From the NCBI GenBank assembly GCA_951802195.1, contig OX637621.1:248001-312000 (forward strand): 64,000 nt of DNA, in the 5' to 3' direction. The position numbers and the translations under genes were made by a program. The notes under the pieces were generated by a model that was not told where the DNA came from, made no database searches, and saw nothing but the letters and a program-made list of their open reading frames with translations. This DNA comes from Tausonia pullulans. Taxonomy: Eukaryota > Basidiomycota > Tremellomycetes > Cystofilobasidiales > Mrakiaceae. Shown here piece by piece: positions 22,515-33,231 of the stretch; position 1 is the stretch's first letter, and the number at the start of each line of letters is the position of its first letter.

Positions 22515-23666
22515 TCAAAAGCGGTCGGAGGAAAGGGGGCCCTGCTGACGCAGGAGAAGACACAAGACAAGAGCGCGCACATCGTCAGCGACAGTCAATG
22601 GATGGCGAGCAGCTTTTGAGGTCAAGCTCACCTGCTCAGCCTCCTGAATGGCGCTACATGTACGCAGAAGAGTGATGATGAAAGGTGACGGGTTAGCAAG
22701 AATGGTCCGAGAGTGCCACAGGTTAGATCGAAAGCTTGCGCTATTATACGCACTGGCGCTTCGCCTTCTCCCGGTCGATGCTGAGAGTTTATATAAAAGA
22801 TCAGTTCAGTGGCCTCCTGAAGAGCAACTCGCTTGAAAAGGGGAGAGTGCTTACAAGTCGAGGCCCTGGTGTCGTGTCACAACCGCATGCATCAGCCTCA
22901 GAACCCGTTCTGAGATATTCGAATGCTCTCACCTTGGTCTCGGCGAGCTTGTCGATCTCGGCAGCGGCAAAACCAGCGAAGATCTCCCTGGAGAGGCGAG
23001 TAGCGCGATGACGTCAATGGAGTGTTCCGCGCTCGCTCCGAAATGGAGCTACAAGCAGTTGATCAGGATGTTAACACACTTAGCGAGCTGGTGCGACTCA
23101 GGCTGTGGGAGACACCAGTGAGATAGTCTCGGTATTAGTGGTTCATTAAGCCTTCCATTCCCCTAAACCGAACGGACCTTGCCCTGGCCTGAAAGGGAGA
23201 GCGACGACACGTCCGTCAGCTCAGAGCAGAAAGCACATCATCGGCAGGGAGAGGAGCGCGACTAGAACATCGACCATTTCTCGCCGCCTCCCCAGTAGCT
23301 CGCGCCGTGTACTCACTCCTCTCGTAATCCTCGTATTTCTTCATGGCATAGAAGCCAGCAGCGCCGCCGACGAGCTCTGTTGGTATACGAGGAATAAGCG
23401 ACAGGACAACCAAATAGCCATTGCTTGGACTTGAGCAAGTTGGCACGCACCGTGGCTCCAGCTCGACTCGTTCGCATGCTCAGGCGCGGTGTTGTAAGCC
23501 CTGCGCGAGGTTAACATCAGTCACTGGTCCCAAAGGTCTCAGACTTTGACACGTCAGCGCTTACTCCTGGGCTGAGGAGAACGAGGAGATGTCTCCAGTC
23601 AGGCGTTGGCTAAATCGCAAGCGGAAAGATCTGGTACTTACCCTTGTCCTCGTTGAACCATCCCAT
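22515..23666 (-). CDS. CipC-like small stress/antibiotic-response protein (DUF3759 family), 11 exons
   Basis: The spliced frame is 321 nt (106 residues) spread over 1,150 nt in 11 exons, with every phase closing. Exons are 25, 7, 50, 60, 11, 23, 55, 11, 27, 22 and 30 nt. The product starts MGWFNEDKAQEAYNTAPEHA, continues SHELVGGAAGFYAMKKYEDY, then GKPESHQLAKEIFAGFAAAE, then KLAETKGLDFIDREKAKRHA, and ends QGPLSSDRF. This is the family's MGWF start, an HELxxGAAxF core with a PESHxxAKE/FAGFA repeat-like half, and a GLDFIDREKAK end. Family knowledge: CipC was reported as concanamycin-induced in Aspergillus and is stress-regulated, with no known enzymatic role. One donor is GTCCGT (23172-23177). 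The second exon (23565-23571) has only seven bases, so simple gene finders are likely to miss this gene. Confidence 0.9.
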
Positions 23667-24109
23667 GTTGATTGAGTGAAAAAGGTTGTCGGGGGAGGGG
23701 GGAGGGGGGGTGAGAAGGGGGAGAGAAGGAGAGGAAGAGATGGGTGAGAAGGAAGATGGAGGGTGAGGGGAAACAAGAGAGAAAGGGCCATCTTATACTT
23801 AGTTAGCTCCTCCCTATCCAACGCAGCTCCATTCCTGGTCCCATCTATTCTCAGCTGCGAAGCGGAGGCGCAGCTGTCCGGAGGAAACCCGGTTTCACAG
23901 CTTTCTCTCTGTCTCATGGAAACGCCGATTTAGAAACCCCGCTAACGGGGCGAGACCTGAACGCCACAGACGAGATGAAATATGCGCGCGGGGAGGTCTC
24001 ACGATCGCGACCAAACACAACCAAAAAAAGAACCGCACAACGCCTGTTGCCGGCCGCGCTCCATCGTGAGTCACAGATGAATGTAACGTGCATGGATCAT
24101 CCACCCTCC
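23667..24109. other. Spacer between the SHY1 stop and the CipC-like start
   Basis: Contains a strongly CT-rich tract on the minus strand (G/A on plus, about 23688-23765) directly upstream of the CipC-like ATG, a likely promoter/leader element. No gene seen. Confidence 0.5.
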
Positions 24110-25381
24110 CTACTGGCCCATCCTTCCCAGGACGGGCTTGACCTTCGCGCCCTTGCGAAGGACCATGAGCCAGAGCCCGCTCGTGACGATGGAGATCGAT
24201 GCCCAGGTGAGCGCGTAGACGAGATGCTGGTTTCGGAGCTCGATCTTGGCTGGCCGGCCGACCGGGACACCCTGGTAGCGAAGCATATCCCGGGGCAGGT
24301 CGCCATCTGGGTGGAAGGCAGCCAGTCAGTTCTGAAATGAGGACAAAGGCGGTGACGGGGACTCACCGTAAACAACGTCCGCCATGACAGGGAGTACTTC
24401 GCCCGCAGCATCCGACGAGTAGTACTCGGCCATCGCCCGAGCATCGGGCCAGAACCACTCACCCTTGTCTGGCTGATTGTCCGGCGTGAACATGTTGGGC
24501 TTTTTGCCGGCCTTGGATGCGAGGTGCTCGCCCTTACCGACAGTCCGCATCATGGCCTCGATCGTAACCTCGCCCTCGGGGAGATGGAGGTGCTCGACAC
24601 CCTTGTCGGCGATCGACTTGAGCACAAAGCCAGCGTTTACGAGGATCGGCTTGGGGGCCGGTGAGCACGGGTCCGAGGGAGATCGGAAGAAGGGAAGGAA
24701 GAGGTGGTAACCAGGCTCGCCGTCGAGGATGCGAGGACCGATGAGAATTGGGCCCGCCTGAGGAAGCAAGTTCGAGGTCGTCGAGGGCCAGCGGCCAGTG
24801 ATGAGGACCTTGCGGTAGTTGAAGTCGGGAAGGATGGAGTAGCTGGATTGTGTCTGTTAGTCGGGTCCAGGTCCCCAGAAGGTTGACAGGTTGAGTGCGA
24901 GCGAGCGAGATCGCGGTACTCACTCGATGACGTCCGGAAGTCGGAGGGGCGGGCGCAGGAGGTTCATCTCGAGCTCATCGATGAGCTCGACTTTCCATTT
25001 GAGCCTCTCGATCTGCCAGACGGCAAGATATCCGCAAAGTAGTGGAACCGCGAGCAGGACGAACAGCGCAGGCTGGAAGCGCCGCTCCTTCTTGTCCTTG
25101 GCCGTCGGCGGGGACTGCCGGGGCTCGTAGTCCGTGTAGCCCGGAGGTGGCGGCAACCTCAGAGAAGATGTCGTTCCGAAGCATCGCAAAAGGGTGAAGG
25201 AGGAGGAGGGGTGAAGAGAGAGGACAGAGGGAAGTCGTCGAGGGGGGAAGTGCGGCGTTGTCGCCGTCGCGGTAGTGAAAATGGGCCGGAGGAGAACGGT
25301 TGGTGGTATCGGCGGGCGAGCAGCGGAAAGGATGAGGCCTGGCCGAAGCGTCCGCATGCAGAGCGAAGGGCGAGGAGGCAT
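24110..25381 (-). CDS. SHY1: Cytochrome c oxidase assembly factor SHY1/SURF1
   Basis: Three exons (24924-25381, 24367-24842, 24110-24306) give 1,131 nt and 376 residues from ATG 25381; ATG 25357 is an equally good start. The N-terminus is Arg/Ser/Leu-rich without acids for about 70 residues (MRTLRPGLILSAARPP...), a mitochondrial presequence. Then comes the first inner-membrane helix (PALFVLLAVPLLCGYLAVW) followed at once by QIERLKWKVELI, the SURF1 signature. The middle domain has PDFNYRKVLITGRW, ILIGPRILDGEPGYHLFLPF, PILVNAGFVLKSIADKG and KPNMFTPDNQPDKGEWFWPD. The second helix (YALTWASISIVTSGLWLMVL) is near the C-terminus, which ends VKPVLGRMGQ. Known role: insertion of heme a into Cox1 during complex IV assembly. 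The gene shares a short divergent promoter (about 165 nt) with NAA25. Confidence 0.93.
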
Positions 25382-25546
25382 CCCGAGGTCACAGAGACTA
25401 TTGGTCGTTGGAAGAAGCGCAGAGAGAAGAGCGGCGGTCAGTTGCGTTCCTCGTCGCGTCGTCTCTCGTCTCATGGACCCCTTCGTCCTTACCTAAACGC
25501 GACGTCAACCTCGACCGCCGACACTCACTCCGCGCAGTCATCAGTC
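25382..25546. promoter_or_regulatory. Divergent SHY1/NAA25 promoter
   Basis: Only about 165 nt separate the two opposed start codons, so both genes must share this region for initiation. No TATA box seen. Confidence 0.55.
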
Positions 25547-28500
25547 ATGGAGACACCACTTCAGAGAACCGAAAAGCGGCTTATCGCCCCCGTTTACGGT
25601 CAGCAGGTGTTAGATTGACACTCCTGCCACCGGCACCCCTGACCCAACTTCCTCAATTTCCCTCGTCGCTGTCGACAGACGCTCTGGAGACGTCCAACTT
25701 CTCCCTCGCCCTCGTCCAGTGTGATCGACTGCTGCCCCGGTTCAAGACGGGGTCTACATGCCACATTCTCTCTGTTCGCCCACGTGTCTTGTCTCGACTC
25801 TGATTCGCAAAGCTCCGCCGACTACTGACACCTCCCTGCTCGCTCGACGACAGGCGATCCGTGCCTACACCCTCGCCAAGCTCGACCGCCGGCAAGAGGC
25901 CAACGAGGACTGTAACAAGATGAAGAACATGAAGCCGCAAACCGAGGAAGCGCTCAGATGGGCGCGGAACGCTCTGACGGAGCTCGGTCGAGGTACGCGA
26001 CGACCACTCACGTCTCTGCCTGTCTCCTGACGCGTGTGTCTGCCACTATCATTTCGGCCGCGTCCGCCTCCTGCCGTGCTTCGCTTGCGTACTCTCCCCA
26101 ACCTTTTCAGAGGAGGAGTACCCTGCCATAGTACAAGCGGCGTTCGACCAGCACCCGACGGACGGCTCGCTTGGAATGGTGCGTATTGTTGTCCAGGACC
26201 GACGCGTTGAATCGTGCGCTGACTTTACTTCCCTCTCAGTCCCTCGTCCTTGCTTACGTCAGGCTGCGTGATTGGGAAAACCTTCAGAAGGTGAGCCTCT
26301 TTAGCTTGACTCGCCAATGCTTTGCTCATCGTTCAATTTTCAATAGTCGTCCTTCAAGATGCACAGCTCCTTCAAGGATCCGAGAATGATGTACTTCTCC
26401 GCCATGAGTCTCTATCTCCAAGTGCGTCTCTGGATAATGCTGTATGATTCAGCTCAAAAGCTCATGTCCACCACTTGGCCAGGCCAAGGAGGCCCCTGTG
26501 TCGGCGCCTGCTCGGCTCGCCCTCGCCGACCGACTTCTCAGCGCACCTGGCGCCGACCCGACCAAGACGCCGCTTCACCTGCAGTTCACAATTTCTCTCA
26601 AACTTGCGCTCGCTCAGAGCTCAAATCCAAAGTCTTTTAAGCCTCTGCAGGACGCCTATGAGATCCTTCAGAGCCCCGGGGGCCTCGCCACTGGTCGAGG
26701 TCAGCTAGAGGTCGAGGAAGTCCGATGGGAGGTCGTTCGGCTGCTGGGCGAGCTTGAAGATTCTACAGAGGGGGAGTCGAAGGGCGTGTGGGAGCTGGAA
26801 TGGGAGCGCCTGAACAACCGCGTTCGTGGGACTGAGGACGTCAAGTGAGTCAACAGGCGCGCGTCCGAGTCGACTGTGATTTCGACACTGATGGCGTCTC
26901 TCACATACAAAAGAGATCTCAATCATCTCACCTACCTTCACCTCATCGATCTCGCGGTTCTCCTCGCCCCGCGCCAGCCTAGTTTCGTCTCCCGTTCTCG
27001 AGCGGCCTTTGAGGCCATGGACGCCGAGCTCGGGGCCAAAGAGAGGAGCCCAGTACTCGCCAGCCTGGAGCTTGAGAGGCGTCTTGCTGCCGAACTTCCG
27101 GCCCTCGCCATTGCTGGTGCCACTGGTGTGTCATCACCGGCAGCTCTCCTGATGGGCGTCCGTCTGATCACCCTTTTCCTTTCTTTGGCAGCTGCGCTTC
27201 GCATCAGGTACTTCGACCTCTTCGCGACTAAGGCTTGCTGCTTCGAGGACCTCAAACCCTTCTTCCCAATCGAGTCTGAGGAGGTCGCAGAGCTTCGCCA
27301 GTACCTCCAGGGCGTCATCTCTAGCAAACCGGCACGTCCTTCCTTGCCAGAGGGTTTCCTCAACGATGCTCACGCTGATAAGCCTACTCCCCCCAGTCGT
27401 CTACCAAGGAGGTGATCACCCATGTCAACGCTCAAAAATGCCTGCGGTACCTCTCCGAGGCATCTAAGCTCGATGCAAACGCAGAGGTTGCTCTCTCCCG
27501 GGACCTCTTGGAGCTTTACCGAACGAGCCTGGCCTTCGGCAAGGATCTCCTTAAGACTGAGTTGCAGCCGGCGGACGATCTTGCGCTCCTCGCCGCCAAC
27601 GGGCTCGTCCGCGCCTGGAGCATTTCTGGTGCGTCGGATGAAAATCACTCGCGACACCTGCGTTTCGTGCTGAGGAAGTTCCTTCATTTCTAGGCGATCT
27701 CACTCTGCTGTATGAAGCCATGGTCGTTCTCGAGCATGCCCAAAGAGCAAGCCATCAGAACCACTATGTCCGCATCCTCCTCATCCGGCTCTACCGCCTC
27801 ATTGGTACACCCACTTCATTCGTCTTCGGCATTTCTGAAATATGAGCTAATCCAGTTTTGGTCTTCAGGCGCCACATCCCTACCTCAAGCCCTCTATGCT
27901 GCTATCAAGCCGGCCGCCGTCTCGGTTCAAGCCGACACACTCTCCCATCTTGTTATCTCTCGCATTAAGCAGCAGTCCGAGAGTGCCAACGCCGAAATCT
28001 TTACCTCCAGCTCGAGCTACTACCGGCAGACAGACGTCGATGTGAGCTTTTACTATGCTAGGATACCGTTATGCCCACCGCTGATAGATCACTTCTTCAG
28101 GTTCCGGAGCTTCTCGTCCGAGCTTTTATTGCAGAGAGCTTCCCGCAGATTGTCGATTTCCTCGACTTCCATGGACGACTGAGGAAGTCTCTCCAGCGGG
28201 AGATCCTCTCTCTCGAGGATGTCCGCCAAAGCATGCTCGGTCTCAAAGCAGCCGTCACGCCGCGATCGGATCTCGCACGGCTTTCGGAATCGCTTGGTGC
28301 GTCTCAGTATCTGATATGCAAACCTTCAACCCTGAATCTCCCCCTCCTTTCATGCAGCGGTTCTTCCAGAGGGAGAGCTTTCAGACAACCGCGACTTTAC
28401 TCTCACCCCGAGCTATCAGCCTCGCGGTGTTGAGGTCGATGACCTGACCGCCACCGGGCCACTTCCAAACGTGAATCGACTTTTCCAAACTGACGATAGG

Positions 28501-29541
28501 TCAGCCGCTGATCGATTCAACTGCTACAGGGCGCTTGGCTGCACTCCATCCACTCGGCTTACCTCGGGGTCCTCTCTGCGGCTTCTCGCTCCAATGACAA
28601 GGCGCAGGCTCCCCCCAATGGCCTTATTGTCGCGGATTCTGTTTGTTCTTAATCTCGTTGTCTTCACTCTCTTCGACACTGATAAAGCCTCCCCACGCGT
28701 CCCAGCTCACCATTGATGAGACATTCCTTAAGAGCCTCGCAGATGCGCTTTCAGCATGGAGCGAAGTCCTGGACGGAGCACAGGCTCCTACTTCGGATCC
28801 TGCCTCGGTCATTGTCGCTGCTTTCGCTGGTGGATCCCCCTTACCGTTGCCCAAAAACAAGCTCCCAGCCCTGACGATCTCTTTCTCTCCCACTAAAGAC
28901 CAGTCGCAACGCGTCAAGAACCTGATCAAGGATGCCAGCTCCCCCGGCTGGGAGCTCCTTCATGCTTCAAGCACGATTCTTGAGGTGCGGCATGCTACGC
29001 CGGTTTAACAAAAGTTCGCACCAGAGAATCTGATTTCCATCATCCTCCTGTAGGCCTTCGTTCTGCTGGAAATTCTCATCTCACGACACCGGCCCGTTGG
29101 AAAGGGCAAGAAAGCCCCGCCACTGCCGGAGGTCCGTCCCTTCCCCCCCTTTTCGTTCATCGCATCTTCTGAGCGCTGACTGGTTGACTGCTTCTACCTC
29201 CAAACAGTCTCTTCTGTCCGTCTTGACTCCCATCAAGGCGTCCCTCCGGAGCACGGCGGCCCTCCTGCGGACGACGGCCGACACAGTTGGCTCCTCGGCT
29301 CACAAGGCGGAAATGGCGAAGAGTCTCCCCGGGCTTGTTCCCTTTGGCGTCAGTATCTTTCACGTACTCTACTGCCTCGTGGGTCTCAGGAAAGTCAACC
29401 TGACTCAATGCCTCTCTTCGCCTGTGCGCGCAACAGGTTTCAGAAAACTTTGCCCTCGACGTCGTGGCCAAGGCGGGCTCGTCCCGGAAGGCGGCACTGC
29501 TCTCGGTGGCTAAGGCGCTGACAGAGCGGACATCTCGGTGA
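25547..29541 (+). CDS. NAA25: NatB N-terminal acetyltransferase auxiliary subunit NAA25 (MDM20)
   Basis: Starts METPLQRTEKRLIAPVYDAL after splicing 25604/25678, the usual NAA25 opening with a TPR pair. Later exons give LAKLDRRQEANEDCNKMKNM, LVLAYVRLRDWENLQKSSF, PRMMYFSAMSLYLQAKEAP, LTYLHLIDLAVLLAPRQPSF, KCLRYLSEASKLDANAEVA, HYVRILLIRLYRLIGATSLP, DTLSHLVISRIKQQSE and YYRQTDVDVPELLVRAF, matching the conserved order of the NatB non-catalytic family (PF09797). It ends LYCLVSENFALDVVAKAG...TERTSR-stop. Known role: NAA25 anchors NAA20 to the ribosome to acetylate Met-Asp/Glu/Asn/Gln starts, including actin and tropomyosin. About 15 exons. The junction near 25735-25810 did not close with a normal GT donor, so one exon edge there is unresolved. 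One donor is GTCCGT (29132). Confidence 0.88.
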
Positions 29542-29838
29542 TAGCATGTCCGTGGAAAGTAGGTTGAGAGGACAAAGAAGAAAGAGAGCGCAATGCGTAA
29601 TGAGCGCACGCGTTTTCACTGTCGGATGTCTTTGAACACGGCCTGTCCATATCCACCTGAGCCTTCACCTTACTTTGCACACCGTTACGGCCATTCTTCT
29701 TTAATGGCAGGCGGAACACTCTCGTCGCATGGACCTGTCTCTTGGGGAGCGCGCAAGACCGAAAGTCGAGGCAGAACCAAGCGCCTTGTCCAGTCGCGTC
29801 CAACCACTGTCCCTTGCCCCTCTCCTAACTCCACCCTT

Positions 29839-32433
29839 ATGCTGCCCCCAAGAACACTGCCACTCAGCACTCGATTGCGACCGAGCCCGCTTGCAGGCCG
29901 CTCGATCGCGCACAAGACGCCTTCGACGCTGCCGCCCTACATGCAGCCCGTCTGGGACAGACTCCAACCAGCCCGGGAAGCGGACAGCTCGTATGCTCAC
30001 ATCCGGCCAGACCACTATCGCTACCTGCCCCCACCCATCAAGAAGCCTGCAGCCATTTTCCTTGACCAAGGTCTGTGGACTCGTTACCTTCCTTGCGAGG
30101 AGTGGCCTCGTTCCCTAGAAGGATCTCCTGACCGCACTTCTGTCTCGCTCGTCATGACAGGCGTCTTGCCGGCCGCGTCCTCCCCGGCCCTCGTGGTCCG
30201 CGAGCTCCGCACCCTGGGTTTGTCCAGGGCTCATTCGATACAGAGCATGAAGGCGTACATCAGTTAGTACGAAATGAGCACCAATGTGACGACTACTCTA
30301 GCGTTGTCGCTAACCATCTGGACGCGCCGCTCGCTCGTTCAGATGTAGCGTCTGAACCGGAGACAGCTGCCCAGAGGGCTGGTTTGACGGCGTGCGGCAT
30401 CGAGATACGGGACTTTCACAACGTCGTTCATGGAAAGACGTGAGTCGCCGAAGGCGAGACACCGCTTTGCTCGACTTACAGGCTGACGCTCTGTTGCCGT
30501 GTCGTTGTTCCAGAGCATCACCCAACCGTGCGTCCCATCCCAGCGTTTCGCACTCTCTGATCATTATGTTGATTGAATCTGGACCACGATCATAAGTCAT
30601 GATTGTGACGGACATGTACGGTTTCGTGCATGATAATTACGACGGAGGTACAATCATCATCTTGTAAGATCGACAGGCCTTTGCCCGCAGCGCATCCTTG
30701 CTCGTGATGGCCGGACAAACTTCTGACGTCTCGACAATCTCCTTCTAGCACAAATGATCCTACCTACTCCATTGCGCTCAACTCTCTTCGAAACAGGCGA
30801 GTGCGCGTGTCCCTCTGTCACCGTTTCCGTTGTCTAACCGCCCCTTCCCGCACACGTCAGGGGCTACAACATCGTTGTCCTGTGCTCGAGGCACCTCTTC
30901 GACGACCCACTCGTCTCTGCTGGGGAGCATTTAGATCTAGATCGCTTCATGGATCGGACGATACCCAGGCGCATCGACTCAGAGCACACTGGAGGGCGTC
31001 ATCTCTCGAGACATCATCCGAACTCGTCTCCCGCGGTCTCTACCTCCATCACCACCTCCCCTACTTCCCCCTCGGAGTCCAAAATCCATCCTCCATCCAC
31101 TTCCACCACCATCCAACCGGAAATGAGGGCGGATGTGGCTCATGCCTTCGCCAGCGCCCTCTTCGCCTCCAATCTCCCCCGCACCTCCCGCTCGACCGAC
31201 ATTCCCACAGACCCTTCAGTCATCAGTCCCCCCCCTCAACCCGACCATATCCCTTCAACGGAGAAATCTACACCCTTGAGATCCGTTGCAAAGGTGCCCA
31301 AGGCTCCCAAGTTCTCCAAGGCCAGCAGCGTTCCCGCCTCTTCAACGTTGCCCAGCATTAAGCTGTCACAAGCGGTACAATCATCCCCGCAGAAATCGAC
31401 GGTCTCTCCAAAGGAGATAGATGAGGACCCGCCCAAACGTGCTGCAAAAAAGGCGCTGCTGTTCCGGTCGGATGCTCTGGCAGCCGCGAAGGAGGCCGCC
31501 GCGCGCGTTGCTTCGCGTCTTACCGAACTCTCCGCCGTCCAAGAAAAGGAGAAAACGGCCGCAAAGAAGGATCCTGAAGCCACTGGTTCGCTCATATTGT
31601 TTCTGCTTTATTTAGTCGACACTAAAGCTTCTTTTATCGTTGTACCCCCAGGCCCGTCTTCACCCAGGGTCGTCGAGACTTCCCCTGTCGCACCCTCATC
31701 GGAGGAGCCGGCTACCACCCCGTTCGAACCTAGTTCTAGTTCCAGACTAGTTGACTCAGCCGAGGACTCTTCAACTCCAGAGCCATCGAAGTTCCTCTCG
31801 TCCATCGGGTCGATCATCTCCAATCTAGGCTACACAGGTGCTGCCCCAACGAGCTCGCCCTCGATCGTCTTCCCTTCCATCAAGGTTGAGAAGAAGTCCT
31901 CAATGGAACCCTCTCTCAACATTTCCCATCGGACAAGTCTAAAACCCTCGGCTTCTGCGCCAGAGCAGGAGACTACACTGGACGGGTCTGTTGCACCTGT
32001 CAAGTCAACCACCAGCGAACAACAGCCGGAACGAGTGTCGGACCAGGCAACGTCGTCATCTACGGTCGGTATCATGGCTTCGACTTCGATCGAGCCGACG
32101 AAGGCTGGTGAGCAGATGCAGGACGTCCAGGTGGGCTCACCGACCGACGGGGCTGCTCTCCAAGACGTTTGCGTCTCCTCGCTGCCTCCCAAGGAGAAAT
32201 TTGCCGAGGACGAGAACGAAGATCTGCCCGCTCCTATACCGAAGAGTGCGCCGTTTAATGCATTTGAGCAGGACGCTGTGGAGGGCATCGAGTGAGTAGC
32301 TGTGAAGTGCACCTCCTCTCGTAGGCCGGGCGCTGACGGATGATCGAGCGTCAGGGACGCATCGACAGCGGAGCCGACATCCACAATACCTTCCCGCCCT
32401 GAGGAGTCGCCAGAACGGCTCAGCTCTCCGTGA
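29839..32433 (+). CDS. NYN-domain (MARF1/limkain-like) protein with degenerate active site
   Basis: Recognisable NYN fold elements occur in order: IKKPAAIFLDQ (first strand and Asp), LVVRELRTLG, VASEPETAAQRAGLTACGIE, IRDFHNVVHGKTASPN, LMIVTDMYGFVHDNYDGGTI, IIFTNDPTYSIALNSLRNRG and YNIVVLCSRH. This is the strand-helix pattern of fungal NYN nucleases, where TNDPTYS stands in place of the usual SGDxDF. A 14-nt exon (AGCATCACCCAACC) and a GC-AG intron (30797-30860) are needed and both close in frame. The C-terminal 450 residues are a Ser/Pro/Thr-rich disordered tail ending ERLSSP-stop. The start is uncertain: ATG 29839 gives MLPPRTLPLSTRL; an upstream in-frame ATG at 29593 lies only 50 nt past NAA25. 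NYN proteins are RNA-processing nucleases; whether this one cuts RNA is doubtful given the altered acidic motif. Confidence 0.65.
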
Positions 32434-33231
32434 GATGCGGAGAGCCGAACACCGCAGACCGAGGAGACATCATGAGCTGAATGCAGTCCTTCCACTTGTG
32501 TCGGAGGCTCGAATATAACCGAAGGATCTTCCCCTTAGATGGACGAGTCTCGATAAGGTGACCTACACCATGGTCAACGGTCAGCCAGATTGATCTTCCC
32601 GAATGATGTAAGTCGATCTCGCTGGCTATATCAGCTCTTGTACTGTCGACCTAACTTTTGAGCCTCGACGGCGCTTTCAGATCCTGCATAATGTTTCCAG
32701 CTCTATATCCGAGCATTATCCACGCCGGAGAGAGACAGAGGAGATTGGACATCAATGAGCCTGACGTGCGAGACGCCTGTGTTTCTCCTGGCCTCGTTGC
32801 GGGCCTCGTGATCCGCAATCACCGCTCAATGCAGGCTTGAAACGCCAGGTCGCAAGCAGAATAAAATAGGAAAAGTGAATTCTGGGCGAAACTGCACGTG
32901 GAACGCAGTCCAACGCCTGTTCTTGCATCGAGCTTGCTGCGTTGTCATGGAGAGGGGCCAGGAGTCGTTGCCGCGAGAGGTGGCAAGGCACCCTCTCACT
33001 CATTCCCCGAACGACCAACCACCTCGGACTGTTCCCTGCGCTTCGTAGAGCCGTCGGATCTTATCTTGGGAGACCCAGCAATATTCCCTCTGCTTCCTCG
33101 TCTCCCTCGGCCGACAGCTGTCCAAGCGGACCACCCTCGTGCTTCCCCTTCCCTCGCTCACCTCTTCAATCAAGGTGCCCGGCCTTGCTCTTCTCGCTCA
33201 AGCCACTAAGTATTTGTCAAAATCGGCCTTG
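32434..33231. other. Intergenic upstream of BUR1
   Basis: About 800 nt. Should contain the NYN gene's 3' UTR and the BUR1 promoter. The fragments of open frame here show no consistent codon bias. An extra non-coding 5' exon of BUR1 is possible. Confidence 0.45.

Noticed and set aside
29593-29838. Start of the NYN protein at 29593
   Set aside because: Only about 50 nt after the NAA25 stop, leaving no room for a promoter; residues before 29839 look non-coding. Not excluded.
33138-33231. Upstream in-frame codons before BUR1 exon 1
   Set aside because: They lack the acidic [10 protein letters not shown]-like composition, and the ATG at 33232 gives a compact conserved-looking first exon; upstream codons look like UTR.
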